Positions 11,656-24,237 of a DNA stretch of 64,000 bases are shown here, piece after piece (position 1 is the stretch's first letter; each line of letters opens with the position of its first letter). The stretch is from contig OX327697.1 in NCBI GenBank assembly GCA_946807835.1, forward strand, positions 11,653,001-11,717,000, read 5' to 3'. The notes under the pieces were generated by a model. That model saw only the letters and a list, made by a program, of their open reading frames with translations, ran no database searches and had not been told where the DNA came from. This DNA comes from Ailanthus altissimus. Its lineage: Eukaryota > Streptophyta > Magnoliopsida > Sapindales > Simaroubaceae. Made by a program: the position numbers and the translations under genes.

Positions 11656-11835
11656 GTACTATCAGCCATTCAACTATGAGATATTAACACAATTATATAA
11701 TCTGCTCAATTATTTATTGACAAGTACTATAATACCTTTAACCAAAAAAGGAACAGTAATGTAGATTTTAAAACGTCGCCTAATCTTTTGACTTTTCATT
11801 GTCCCTTTAAAATATGGCAAAATAATAAAACACTT

Positions 11836-13449
11836 TCTCATCATTAAGAAATATTTCAAGGCCTACCATTAACAAATGCCACCCATTTATACTTATCTTA
11901 TCATTTAATAAATATTAAATAAATAATTTAATCATATTAAAAAATGGTAGAAACACATGCCAATTTAAATAAAAAATTAATTGTTTGATTTTAATTTAAA
12001 TAATAATATCATATATTATTATTTTATTCAATAAACATTTTAATGAATAAAATAATGATATTATTTGTCCAAGTAATAAGGTCATTTTGATAATTTCTAA
12101 ATCAAATAATAATTGGCCCACATGTGCCATGTATCAACATCCCATTGGTCAACAACTAATTGTTAACTAATTGATGTACTTAAATCTTAAGTCTTAACAC
12201 GTGTACGACCGGAGGGAAACCGAAGTAAATGTCTGGTCTGCTAGAATTTTTTGAATTGAACTATTTAATTTGTTACGCTGCCACAGTGCACAATGAGTAC
12301 ACTTCATATTGCGGGACTCTCTAGGTTCACTCTCGATTTATCAAACAGAACTATTCTGTGAGTCCGCGATCGATGCCCCACGCACATGTCACGGATATTA
12401 TAAATCAGTGCAGTAGACCATACAAGTTAAGGTCATAGCGCATACGTATAATCCTTCTGCTAATCATGTCCTGGACTATCAGAGATATAGATCACTACCG
12501 TCAAATTCCTATGTGCCCATCCGTGAACTTATCTCCAGACACGTATCTTAATAAACAATATATGCAAACACTTTTACAATATTATTTAACCCTGTAGGAA
12601 ACTCTTTTCCTGGGTCCATTGCTTATGGCCATAAGACTTTCTAAGATACAGTCTCTGAGCATATGGATATATTAACTCATCCATGTGAGTTGATGGATTC
12701 CATATCTGTACACACCGAACTCCATAAGCATCGAACCATACCCAACGACACCCAACGGTCACACCATGAAAGGTCTGTGACATTTGTGGAACTAAAGTAT
12801 GATGGATCACTTATAAGCCCACTGTGGTACTCAGGTCAAAGGACCACATATACTACTCAACTCGAGAGGACCTTCCATTGACAGCTTCATAGGATGTCTA
12901 TTAGGGTCCTCATGGAGTCTGTTCAGTATTCAGTCCTTACTGAACACCTGTATACTATACAAACTTTTAGTGAGTTCATAGTTAGCTAAGAACAACCATC
13001 AAGGTATAGTATACACTGGTCTATGTAAAAGAATTCCACTGATAGACCTGCATCGATGAATTAAGACCAGGAACATATAATTTGATAATAGACTTGCATA
13101 ATAACATTTCTTAGCACTTAGTGCAACTCTTGCAACTATGTTATTACTAATGTATTCTCAGGTCTTTGTACCATCACAGACAAGATTCTAACTTTTAGAC
13201 TTCACTGATTAATATAACATGCTAACTCTTTAGCATTTATAATTTTTAGTGATGCTAACTCTTGGCATTGATCTAAACTTCTTTAGACCAAATATGAACT
13301 CCTTCAAATTATATAATGTCTATAGCGTCACAAGCATATAACCATTTAATAATAGTAATTAGCAATTTAATAAATAATGAACTGGATAAATATTATAGAA
13401 TAAAATATTTATACAACAATGGGATGGCACGTGAGCACAAATCCCAACA
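11836..13449 (-). repeat. 3' LTR of copia element 1, truncated
   Basis: Nearly collinear with 20580-22217. On the minus strand it begins TGTTGGGATTTGTGCTCACG at 13449, directly after a polypurine tract (TTGGGAGTT at 13450-13458). About 690 bp of its far end is missing: similarity to the other LTR stops near 11836. The frames at 12586-12881 are LTR sequence and not genes. Confidence 0.75.
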
Positions 13450-13460
13450 AACTCCCAATT
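13450..13460 (-). promoter_or_regulatory. Polypurine tract of copia element 1
   Basis: Read on the minus strand, AATTGGGAGTT abuts the LTR start TGTTGGG. This is the usual primer for plus-strand DNA synthesis. The same tract occurs at 47728 beside copia element 2. Confidence 0.65.
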
Positions 13461-13650
13461 GCTCTAGTGCCATTCATAGTGGTATCTTATACCCATAGAC
13501 TTTACGTGTTTCTCAAATACCTTTGGAGTTAAGGCTTTAGTCAGTGGGTCCGCTACATTATTTACAGAGTCAACTCTATAAATTATTACATCTCCCCTAT
13601 TTAAGATTTCTTTAATTATGTGGTATTTCCTCCCCACATGTTTAGATCTC

Positions 13651-15085
13651 TGATAAGGGCAAAATTGTCATATATTTTCTCATGTTTTTATTTTGATATT
13701 TTATTATTTTATGAGAATAGATGGATATTTATGTGTATTATTGTTATTTATAGGGATTTGAACAAAATTTAAGGAAAGGATGCAAAAGGAGCGAAAACAG
13801 GGACTAAAATGTAAAGTTTTCAAAGTATGTATCCATCACCCCAGCGCCATGAGGATTACCACCCCAGCGCTGGAACAGTGATTGAAATTAGGAAAACGAC
13901 CTGGTTAAGTCGCATTTGGCGCCCCAGGGCCATCATCCCACCGCTCCAGCGACAAAGCCTTTTTCACGCGTCGCCCCAGCGACAACTTCATAGCGCCCCA
14001 GTAATAGCGCGAGTCCTTGTCCGACGGGAATTGAGATTTTCAAGCTCATATCGATCCCTATAAAAAGCCACTCGTTCCCATACATCAAGAATCATCCAAA
14101 AGCACCTTAGAGCAATTCAAGAGCAACAAAAATATAGAGCACGAGTCTTTGAGAGCAATAGGAGTTTAATTGAAGCAACTTTAGAGAGATTCAAGGCGTT
14201 CTTCGGCATCAAGAGTACCTTAGGCAGCGCAATTAAAAGCAATTCAACGTCTATATCGATTTGCTATTGATTGTATCATGATTTATTATTATTTTTACCG
14301 TTGTTCTCTTATAGCCATGAACTAAACTTATTTTCTAGGGTTAATACTTGAACTCAATATGTGTGCTTAATTGCCATATCTTTTGAATATTTAATAAACT
14401 TAGTTTTTTTATATTCAAATTACTTGATCTTAATGCTTCAATATATTTGGCCAATATATGGTGAATGAGTTGGTAATATTGTTGATAAACTCGGAAGAGG
14501 AATCATAATATTTAGACCTAGGTAATTTGAAGCATGATTGTAGAGTAACATTCAATGTTGCATATGTAAGTTTCAATTTAGGATAGGAATATACCTAATT
14601 GTCATGTATGATTAATAAGACATAATCTTAATGAATCTTAATTTATTACAAGCACCATAAGAATATAGGTATTTGGTAAATTAAGGTATACTTGCATGAC
14701 CTTAGAAGAGGCTTGTGAATATATTAGTGTCTTGATCAATAACAAAGACTAAGAGAGTTAAATATTAAAGATTAATCATTAGAAAGCATATTGAGGGATA
14801 GTATTAATCCTAGGTTTTCTCTACATTGCTATCACATAATCTTAGGTTTTCTCTATATTGCTATCACATAATTCTCTTGCATTGTGTTTTTACTTTTATA
14901 TTTTCTACATTCATTCTTAAATTTTTATTTTTCTGAATAATTATTAGGAAGACATAATTTTAGTAATTAGTAAAAAGAAGAAATTATCCTTGTGAGTTCG
15001 ACATCTGACTTATTTAGTCCCTTTATTACTTAAATACGATAGTATATACTTGCACTTAATTTTAAGATATAGAAATATCACATCA
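13651..15085 (+). mobile_element. Solo LTR A (gypsy), nested in copia element 1
   Basis: Starts TGATAAGGGCAAAATTGTC and ends AGAAATATCACATCA. It is flanked by a perfect 5-bp target-site duplication ATCTC (13646-13650 and 15086-15090). Removing it restores the copia sequence seen intact at 47915-47945 (AATCTCTAGTGTACTCTTGG), which confirms the insertion. It contains a TATA-like CCTATAAAAAGCC near 14055 and a cluster of CCCCAGCGCC motifs at 13838-14000. A frame at 13827-14063 lies within this cluster and is not a recognised protein. Confidence 0.9.
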
Positions 15086-15090
15086 ATCTC

Positions 15091-18000
15091 TAGTGCGCTC
15101 TTGGCTCTTTTTCTTATGCAATAGCTCATTGTAGTCGTAGAATAAAAGGATAGGATCCGTTGAGCTTAGGACAATCCCAAGCTTGATGATAAACTTGCAT
15201 TTTCACACTGCTTCCTTTGTTGCCTCAAAGGCTACAATATATTCTGCTTCAATTGTTTAATCAGCTGTGGATCCCTGTTTGGTTCTCTTCCAACTCACTG
15301 CAGCACTGTTGAGGATAAATACATATCTAGATGTAGACTTTCTATCATCTGGATCAGACTAAAAGTTTGAATCTATGTATCCCCTAACTTGCAAATCACT
15401 TTTTCCATAAATTAGAAACTTGTCATTTGTACCCTTAAGGTATTTAAAGACATGTTTAACTGCCATCCAATGGCTGTCACCTGGATCAGATTGATATCGG
15501 CTAGTAACACTTACAACCATGCTAATGTCAGGTCTCATGCACATCATAACATACATCAGACTGCCTACAACTGATGCAAATGGCATCTTAGACATTCTAA
15601 CTCTTTCTTTTTCCATCTAAGGAGACATTCTCCTCAAAAGATAAATGCCATGTCTTAAAGGTACATTAGCTGTCTTACAGTTAGTAAAATTGTAACTTTC
15701 AAGGACACTATCGATGTATGATGATTGGAAGAGTCTTATCAGCTTCCTAGCTCTATCTATATAAAGTTTTATACTCAGTATATAGGAAGCCTCTCCCAAG
15801 TCCTTCATGGAGAAGTTTTTGTTTAGATAACTCTTGACTGATTGTAACATACCGATATCATTCCCAATGGTCAGTATGTCATCCATATAGAGAATTAAGA
15901 AGACAACCATACTCCCTTGACATTTTTATACACACATGGTTCCTCATCATTTTTTATAAAGCCAGATCCTTTTATTACCTCATCAAAATGAAGGTTCCAA
16001 CTCTAGAAAGCTTGTTTAAGCCTATAAATGGACTTCTTTAGTTTGTACACTAGACCTGTGGATTGGCTAGATGCAAAAACTTCAGGCTATTCTATGTATA
16101 TCTCTTCCTTGAGATATTCATTCAGGAATATTATCTTTACATCCATCTGCCATATCTCATAGTCATAATATGCAGCAATAGCCAATAAAATTCGTATTGA
16201 CTTCAACATCGTTACTGGTGCAAAGGTTTTCTTATAATCGATCCCAGATCGTTGAGAATAACCTTTTGCAACCAATCTGGCTTTGAAGGTCTCTACCTTT
16301 CTATTGAGCCCACGCTTCTACTTGTAAATCTATTTACAACCGATAAAAACTATTCCTTCAGAAAGCTCAACCAAGTCCTAGACTTGATTGTCATGAATTA
16401 AGTCAATTTCAGATTTTATGGCTTCTTGCCACTTTCCCGAGTCGATGTCTAACATCGCATCCTTATAGGTTAAAGGATCATTTTCTTTCACTAAGAAAAC
16501 TCTCAGTGCACCTTCAGGCATCTGACCATACCTAGTAGGTGGCTGAACATTCTTTCAAACCTACGTAGAGGGTATGTTAAAGGTATATCGCTTGATTGAT
16601 TTTGAGGTTCCATCTCGGTTTCATGTTTGCTTTGATTGACTTCATCAAGCACAATCTTTCTACAACCTCCATGATCTATGAGAAACTCATTCTGAAAGTG
16701 GTATATCAAGAAATAAACATATTTTGCTCCTCGAGATCATAGAATTGGTATCCCATTGAATTCTTGGGATACCTAACGAACCGATACTTATACCTCCTAG
16801 GTGCAAGTTTATCCTATTGGCTAAGTTTTACGTAAACAGGACAACCCAAAATCTTAAAATATTTAAGACTTGGTTTCTTTCCATTCAACATCTCATGTGG
16901 AGTAGTTGGAACGGCTTTAAATAAAATGCTATTCAATATATGAGCAGCAGTTTCCAGAGCATAACCCCAAAGTTATTCAAGTAGATCAGTAAAGCTCATC
17001 ATCGATCGGACCGTATAAAAATAAAGTCTGATTCCTCATTTCTGAAACACTATTGTGTTACGGAGTACCTAGAGGACTATATTAAGCTAGAATCCCATTC
17101 TCCTTTAAATTATCAGAGAATTCACTGCTCATGTACTCACCGCCTCGATCTAATCGAAGGCATTTGACATACATGCCGGTTTGTTTCTCAACCTCAAGTT
17201 TAAACTCTTTGAACTTTTCAAAGATTTTTTACTTGTGTTTCATAAGAAACACATATCCGTATCATGATAAATCGTTGATAAAGGTAACAAAGTATTGAAA
17301 TCCACCAATTGCAGTGTGATTCATTGGACCGCACACATTACTATGTATTAGTTCCATAAATCAGTGGCACGATGTCCAACATCAATGAATGGAGATTTAG
17401 TCATTTTCCCTTGAATACAAGATTCACAAACTGGGTAAGGTTATATGGTCAGATCAGGTATAAGACCATCTTTAACCAAACGGGTTAGGCATCTCACACT
17501 TATATGACCTAATCTCATATGCCACAATTCAGTATCATTTAAAGCTTGTGCACTATTACTAGTGCTACCTTGTACATTCATTACATTTTTCATTGTATCC
17601 AAAATATAATGCCCATTAATTAATTGACACTCAGTTAATAAAACATTAAACATATCACATAAATATAAAGAATGATTCTTAATATACATATGATATCCTT
17701 CACTGTCAAGTACAAGAAGAGAGATAATCTGTCTGATCACAGCATGCACAAAATAATAGTTATGAAGTACAACAATTTTATTACAAGGTAGAATCAAATC
17801 ATAATGTCCTACAGCCTCGACCCGTAGGAGATCACCATTTTTTACTCGAAGCTGTACCTCTCCGACTGTAGCAATCTATCTTTCTTCAAACCCTGCAACA
17901 TATTGCAAACATGAGAAGGACTTGCAGTATCTAATACCCAGTCAATACTTGCATTAAATACTAAAGAAATGTCAATAATGGAAAAGATAATACCCGAGGG

Positions 18001-18600
18001 AGTCTTCTTCACAATGGCAAGGTATTTGGGGTAGTTGCGTTTCCAATGCCCATTATCACCGTAATGAAAGCACTTGCCTTTTACTTTCAGTTTCTCCAGT
18101 GGTTTGGATATCTATCGCCACTAAGGACTCATCTTAGGTGTATGCCTCACCTTTCTTTTCTTCTTCCCTTTGAACTTCTCAGAAGCCCTCGAGGTCGAAG
18201 ATGAAGCACCATGAATAAAGAGGGTCGAGCCTTCTTTATACATATCCTCATCTGCTGTCTTCAGCATATTGTGAAGATCAGCATAAGTAGGGGTCATTCC
18301 TTGCATATTGAAGTTCTTGATGAACTGTGCAAATGATCTAGGCAACGACTGGAGAATCAAATTGTTCCCCAGGTTATTGCTCAAAGAGATGTCCATTGAC
18401 TCAAGCCTCTCGATTAATCCTATCATCTTAAGAACACAAGGACTCGCTGAACTGCCCTCAAGGAGCTTTGCCTAAAATAGTGCTTTGGCTACCCTATAAT
18501 TCTTAATTTGGGGTCGGTCACTAAAGAGCTCCTTGATATTGAGCATAATGCTGTTGGCATTGTCCATGCAGGTACACGCCAATGGATTTGAAGATGTCAT
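15091..18600 (-). pseudogene. Ty1-copia polyprotein remnant, element 1 (gag-PR-IN-RT-RH)
   Basis: Decayed minus-strand polyprotein in copia order. Gag starts at the ATG at 18600 and has lost about 150 bp of its N-terminal part compared with element 2. Next come a zinc knuckle (KCFHYGDNGHWKRNYP, about 18080-18030) and a protease region ending CNMLQGLKK. The GAG-pre-integrase segment follows (LWHMRLGHISVRCLTRLVKDG, 17440-17560), then integrase core remnants with WH and Asp/Glu motifs decayed (16900-17430). Reverse transcriptase begins with [10 protein letters not shown] and carries the catalytic LYMDD near 15885. RNase H spans 15150-15600 (GSLMYVMMCMRPDI, then AEYIVAFEATKEA). Multiple stops and shifts leave it non-functional. 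Confidence 0.85.
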
Positions 18601-19873
18601 CCTAGCTTACACAAATTAAATAAAATAATATTAAGAGATGTTAGCGAAAAATATTATTAAATCGCTAATAATACATTTTAAATCATGGGTATAACATTTA
18701 TACATTTTTTTAATTTAAAACACCCTCCCATTGTTTTACATAATCCCTCTTATCTCTCAAAACGAGATAACAACAGTTTAAACTATTTTAAACTATATAG
18801 TGGGAAGTAAACTCATTGGCATTTTACTCGGGCCACACACTATAGCGATCTAGGCAGGTAAACCCAACAGGTAGACAACTCTTATCAATTGCATCTCATG
18901 CAACTCTTACTCTTAATTCTAAATACACCTTATTTGCACACTGTAGCAATCTAGGGTAAGTATATTCCAGATTAACTTGTGAATGATCAAATATATGCTG
19001 CCGGTATTACCCGCACACTGTAGCGATCTAAGGTAACACTTTCTCATATATTTGCCTCATCTCATGTTTAACCAGCATAGTCTAAATCACATAGACCAAT
19101 TCCTTCACACTGTAGCAATTTTGGGAAAGACCAATATAATACAGCTAACACTGTATTGACAAGATGGATCAATAATAATAAAACACTATCTTATAATGTA
19201 TTATTGTTCAATCTGATTAAGAGATATTTTTTACTCTTTTTTTTTAGTATCACAAAGACTTAATCCCTATCTCATGAAGAGGTAATTCTCAATCATACAT
19301 TAAGTCTGTGTAACGATAACTAACCCCTACCAGTAGGGCTCCCATTGTATTCACAAACACAAAATAAATGATCCCGATTTATAATACAACCTAATAACTC
19401 TTATCATTGTATCTTATAAACCCACATATGATTAAAATAATATTTAAAACATAATTAGAGTGAGTATCGTTGGTGCTGCAGTGCTGGGCCCACCATATGG
19501 CATCATCGGAGGGGCAACGCCCCTACACTGTGGCGCGAATTCCAATATCTATCCTTGAGCGCCTATTTTCATAGCACTAGGGCACCCAGCATTTGGCACT
19601 GTAGCACTAGGGCTTGAAAGCCCTAGCGCCACGGCGCCAACTACCCAGCGCTAAGACGCTGGAACAAAATTTTCAAGCGCCTCAGCACTGAACATTTATG
19701 GCCTCACCGCTCCGGTGCTCCCTCAGGTATACCCATTTCAACAACTTAAAATGCACCTTTTGGGCACTGGAGCGCCGAGGCCATAAATGTTCAGTGCTAA
19801 AATGGGCCTTTTGAGCACCGAAACATCACCAACAATAAATTTACACTCAAAACACCTAATATTAACTCAAAAT
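18601..19873 (-). other. Leader of copia element 1 with four-copy motif and GC-rich block
   Basis: Untranslated leader between primer-binding site and gag. It carries four copies of a motif close to CACACTGTAGCRATCTAGG at 18834, 18937, 19014 and 19106. A GC-rich stretch (19490-19830) is full of GCGCC/AGCACTAGGG motifs and includes an imperfect inverted repeat (19684-19718 with 19764-19798, about 32 of 35 pairs). Confidence 0.6.
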
Positions 19874-19886
19874 AGCTTTGATACCA
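19874..19886 (-). promoter_or_regulatory. Primer-binding site of copia element 1
   Basis: TGGTATCAAAGCT on the minus strand, one mismatch from the plant initiator-methionine tRNA complement TGGTATCAGAGC, three bases after the LTR end. Confidence 0.8.
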
Positions 19887-19889
19887 CTT

Positions 19890-22217
19890 TGTGAGTGATT
19901 TTAAACCTAGGGTACATGCATGTGAATTTGTGTCTATCATTCAAATATAGCATATGTATCTCATACATATATATGCACAGCGGATGAGTGGAATACAAAT
20001 TTCATAATGATAAACACAAGTAAACTTTACATGTTATCTCATAAATGTAAAATACTTCAAGATTGAGAAATAGTACCTTGTCAAGCCTTTCGTATATTGT
20101 CGAACCGAAGTACCCGTCTTGAAGCAACCCGTTCACAATTCTAGTTCTTTAACACGGTAGGCTTGAGGAAGCTAGAATAATAGCTTTTTCAGCAAAGGAT
20201 TTAACTCTTGAATCCTTGTTTCTACCTTGTAGTATGGGTGACCAAAAATAGAAGGAAAAATGGAAGAGAATTTTGAAAGGCTAATTGTTAAAAATTCTCT
20301 CTACCATTCACTTAACCCCTTACACGAATTTTTGATGATTAATTGAGTAACTAATTGCTCTTTCATTTATTTATTATTATCTTTTATTTTCTCACCCAAT
20401 GGCAACTATTATGTTTGCCACTAGTGTTTTGTTTATTATTATCTTTCATTTTCTCACATAATGGCATCCATTATGTTTGCTATTAGTTTTTGTTTATTAT
20501 TATCTTACAATAAACCAAATTAAAATAAAATAAAATAGAATATCATTTAAATGAACTTAACCTTAATTTAGGCTAAATGAGAAAATACTTTCTCATCATT
20601 AAGAAACATCTCAAGGTCTACCATTAACAAATGCCACTAATTTATACTTATCTTATCATTTAATAAATATTAAACAAATAATTTAATCATATTAAATCAT
20701 AGTAGAAACACATGCCAATTTAAATAAAAACTTAATTGTTTGATTTTAATTTAAATAATAATATCATATATTATTATTATTTTATTAAATAAACATTTTA
20801 ATGAATACAATAGTGATATTATTTGTCCAAGTAATAAGGTCATTTTGGTAATTTTTAAATCAAATAATAATTGACCCATATGTGCCATGTGTCAACATCC
20901 TATTGGTCAACAACTAATTATTAACTAATTGATGTACTTGACTTTTAAGTCTTGACACGTACACGACCGGAGGAAAACCGAAGTAAATGTCCAGTTTGCT
21001 AGAATTTTTTAGATCGAACTATTCAATTCGTTACACTGCCCCAGTGCACAACGAGTATACTTTATATTGCGAGACTCTCTAGGTCCACTCTCGATTTGTC
21101 AAACAGAACTATTTTGTAAGTTCACGATCAATGCCCCACGTACACATTACGGATATTACAAATCAGTGCAGTAGACCATACAAGTTGAGGTCATAGCACA
21201 TACGTATAATCCTTCTGCTAATTATATCCTGGACTATTAGGGATATAGATTACTACCGTTAAATCCCTATGTGCTCATCCATGAACTTATCTCCAAACAT
21301 GTATCTTAATAAACAATATATGCAAACACTTTTACAATATTGTTTAACCCTGTAGGAAACTCTTTTCCTGGGTCCGTTGCTTATGGCCATAAGATTTTCT
21401 AAGATACAATCTCTGAGCATCTGGATATACTAACTTATCTATGTGAGCTGATGGATTTTATATCTGTACACATCGGACTCCATAAGCGTCAGACCATACC
21501 CAGCGACACCTAGTGTTTACACCATGAAAGGTCTGTGACATGTGTAAAACCATAGTATGATGGATCACTTACAAGCCCACTATAGTACTCAGGTCAAAGG
21601 ACAACGTATACTACTTAACTCAAGAGGACCTTCCAATGACAGCTTCATGGAATGTCTATTGGAGTCCTCATTGAGTATGTTCAGTATTCAATCCTTACTG
21701 CACACTTTATATTGTACGAACTTCCAGTAAGTCCATGGTTAGCTAAGAAAAACCATCTAGACCATATATAGGTATAGTAGACACTGGTCTATGTTAAAGG
21801 ATTCCATCGATAGACCTACATCAGTGAATTAAGAGCAGGAACATATAATTTGAGAATAGACTTGCATAATAACATTTCTTAGCACCTATTGCAACTCTTG
21901 CAACTATGTTATTACTAATATATTCTCAGGTCTTTATATCGTCACAGGCAAGATTCTAACTTTTAGACTTCATTGATTAATATAACATGCTAACTCTTTA
22001 GCATTTATAATTTTCAATGATGTTATCTCTTGGTATTGATCTAAACATCTTTAGACCAAATCTGAACTCCTTCAGATCATATAATACCTGTAGCGTTACA
22101 AGCATTGAACCATTTAATAATAGTAATTAACGATTTAACAAATAATGAACTGGATAAATATTATAAAATAAAATATTCATACAAAAATAGGATGACACGT
22201 GAGCACAAATCCCATCA
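19890..22217 (-). repeat. 5' LTR of copia element 1
   Basis: A 2.33-kb LTR, TGATGGGATTTGTGCTCACG to AATCACTCACA on the minus strand. It is unusually long for copia. The right half is collinear with 11836-13449. The bases after its outer edge are ATTAC; the matching duplication cannot be checked because the other LTR is truncated. Confidence 0.8.
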
Positions 22218-22847
22218 ATTACTGCTTTAGGTATTGATAATTTTGCCACTGTCTGACCTTTCTTCATGAGTGAAAGCTCCTATTTTTTAATATTAGGTGA
22301 TATGTGTCATCTTAGGAGGTTATTTATTAATCACATAGTTGAGGTGCATAGGCTAAATAGGCGTGTCTTTAACATTATTTTCATTTCTTCAAATTTAAAA
22401 ATGATAGCTAAGATCTTTGTCTTTGGCAGTATATATAATCTCATATCCTTTTTAATTACCTACTTTCTTGTTTTCCTACTGTCATTCTCTAAAGAGAACT
22501 TTGTCTTCACAATTCAAAAATCTTTCTTTGTCTCATATCTCAGTGGTTTTGCATTGTAGACTTTCTCTTTTGGTAAGTGTCTTTTTCTTTGGCTTTTTTT
22601 GTCTTTTTGTTTGCTATTTTCTTACATTTTTTCTATCCTGGTGCTTGTTGTGGGTCTTTGTCCTATCGGCGAGTTTTCTTAGTAAGTTTTTTATACGTTG
22701 AATTTTTGAACTTGTCTAGGTTTATAGTCATGTCTTTGATTTATGAATTCTAGAATGTATCCGATCAAGTTTTATATCACCTTAAGGTTGTTTCTGGTGC
22801 TGGGAGTTTCTCAGCCCCGAAAGTAGTTGACCTGAGTGCTCGAGAGG
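22218..22847. other. Tat element interior, unassigned
   Basis: No recognised domain. The overlapping plus-strand frames at 22266-22701 are hydrophobic, T-rich translations and are probably chance. A short plus-strand segment just before 22847 (APKVVDLSARE) may be a piece of the antisense ORF that resumes after the solo LTR. Confidence 0.35.
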
Positions 22848-24232
22848 TGATAAGGGCAAATTTGTCATATATTTTCTCATATTTTTATTATTGATATTCT
22901 ATGATTTTATAAGAATAGATGGCTATTTATGTGCTTTATTGTTAATTGTAGGGACTTGAACGAAATTTAAAGAAAGAACGCAAAAGGAGCGAAAACAGGG
23001 ACTAAAATGCAAAGTTTTCAAATTATGAGTCCAGCGCCCTCGCGCCACAAGTATTTTAGCCCCAGCGCTGAAATAGTGATCGAAATAAGAAAAACGACCT
23101 GCTTAAGTCGCGTCTAGCGCCCCAGCGCCGAAGAGTCACCGCGCCAGCGGTGAAGCCGTTTTCATGCAGCGCCCCAGCGCCAAGATCTCACCGCTCCAGC
23201 GGTGAAGGCTTTTTCACGCGTCGCCCCAGCGACAGATGCATAGCGCGCCAGCGGTAGTGCGAGTCCTAGTCCGACGAGAATTGAGATTTTCAAGCTCATA
23301 TCAATCACTATATAAAGCCACTCGTTCCCAGCCTTTAAGAATGAATCCAAGACGACCCAATAGCACCCAGAATACAGAGCACGAGTCTTGGAAGAGCAAT
23401 AGGAGCTTAATTGAAGCAACTTTAGAAAGAGATACAAGACGTTCTTCGGCATCAAGAGTTCCTAGGCAGCGCAATTAAGAACAATTCGACGTCTATATCG
23501 GTTTGCTAATAATTGTATCATGATTTATAATTATTTTTACTGCTGTTCTCTTGTAGCCATGAGCTAAACTTATTTTCTAGGGTTAATATTTGAACTCAAT
23601 ATGTGCGCTTAAATTGCCATATATCTGGCCAATATATGGTGAATGAATTGGTAATATTATTGATAAACTCGGAAGAGGAATCATAATATTTAGACCTAGG
23701 TAATTTAATGCATGATTGTAGAGTAACATTCAATGTTGCATATGCAAGTTTCAATTTAGGATAGGAATATACCTAATTGGCATGTATGATCAATAAGACC
23801 TAATCTTAATGAATCTTAATTTATTACAAGTACCATAGGAATATAGGTATTTGGTAAATTAAGGTATACTTGCATGACCTTGGAAGAGGCTTGTGAATAC
23901 ATTAGTGTCTTGATCAATAATAAAGACTAAGTGAGTTAAATATTAGAGGATTAATCATTAGAAACATATTGAGGGATAATATTAATCTTAGGTTTTCTCT
24001 ACATTGCTATCACCTAATTTTCTTTACATTGTGCTTTGCTTTTATATTTCTTACATTCATTCTTAGGTTTTTATTTATCTGAATAATTATTAGGAATATA
24101 TAATTTTAGTAATTGGTTAAAAAGAAGAAATTATCCCTGTGGGTTCGACATCCGACTTATTTAGTCTCTTTATTACTTGCATACGATAGTGTATACTTGC
24201 ACTGAATTTTATGATATAGAAATATCGCATCA
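22848..24232 (+). mobile_element. Solo LTR B (gypsy)
   Basis: TGATAAGGGCAAATTTGTC to GAAATATCGCATCA, 1385 bp, with perfect target-site duplication AGAGG (22843-22847 and 24233-24237). Same family as solo LTRs A and C. Contains the CCCCAGCGCC cluster (23030-23260) and a TATA-like CACTATATAAAGCC near 23307. The frames at 23162-23478 lie in the LTR. Confidence 0.9.
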
Positions 24233-24237
24233 AGAGG

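Noticed and set aside
12586..12881. Overlapping open frames on both strands
   Set aside because: They fall in copia LTRs and recur in other LTR copies (39354-39808, 41382-41691); no protein homology.
13827..14063. Open frame with several proline/serine residues
   Set aside because: Product of the CCCCAGCGCC cluster in solo LTR A; the same region in solo LTR B has a different frame.
18834..19124. CRISPR-like array (short repeats at regular intervals)
   Set aside because: Plant nuclear DNA, only four degenerate repeats with unequal spacing, located in a retrotransposon leader.
22266..22701. Hydrophobic overlapping frames suggesting a membrane protein
   Set aside because: T-rich sequence gives Phe/Leu/Ser-rich translations by chance; no start context or homolog recognised.
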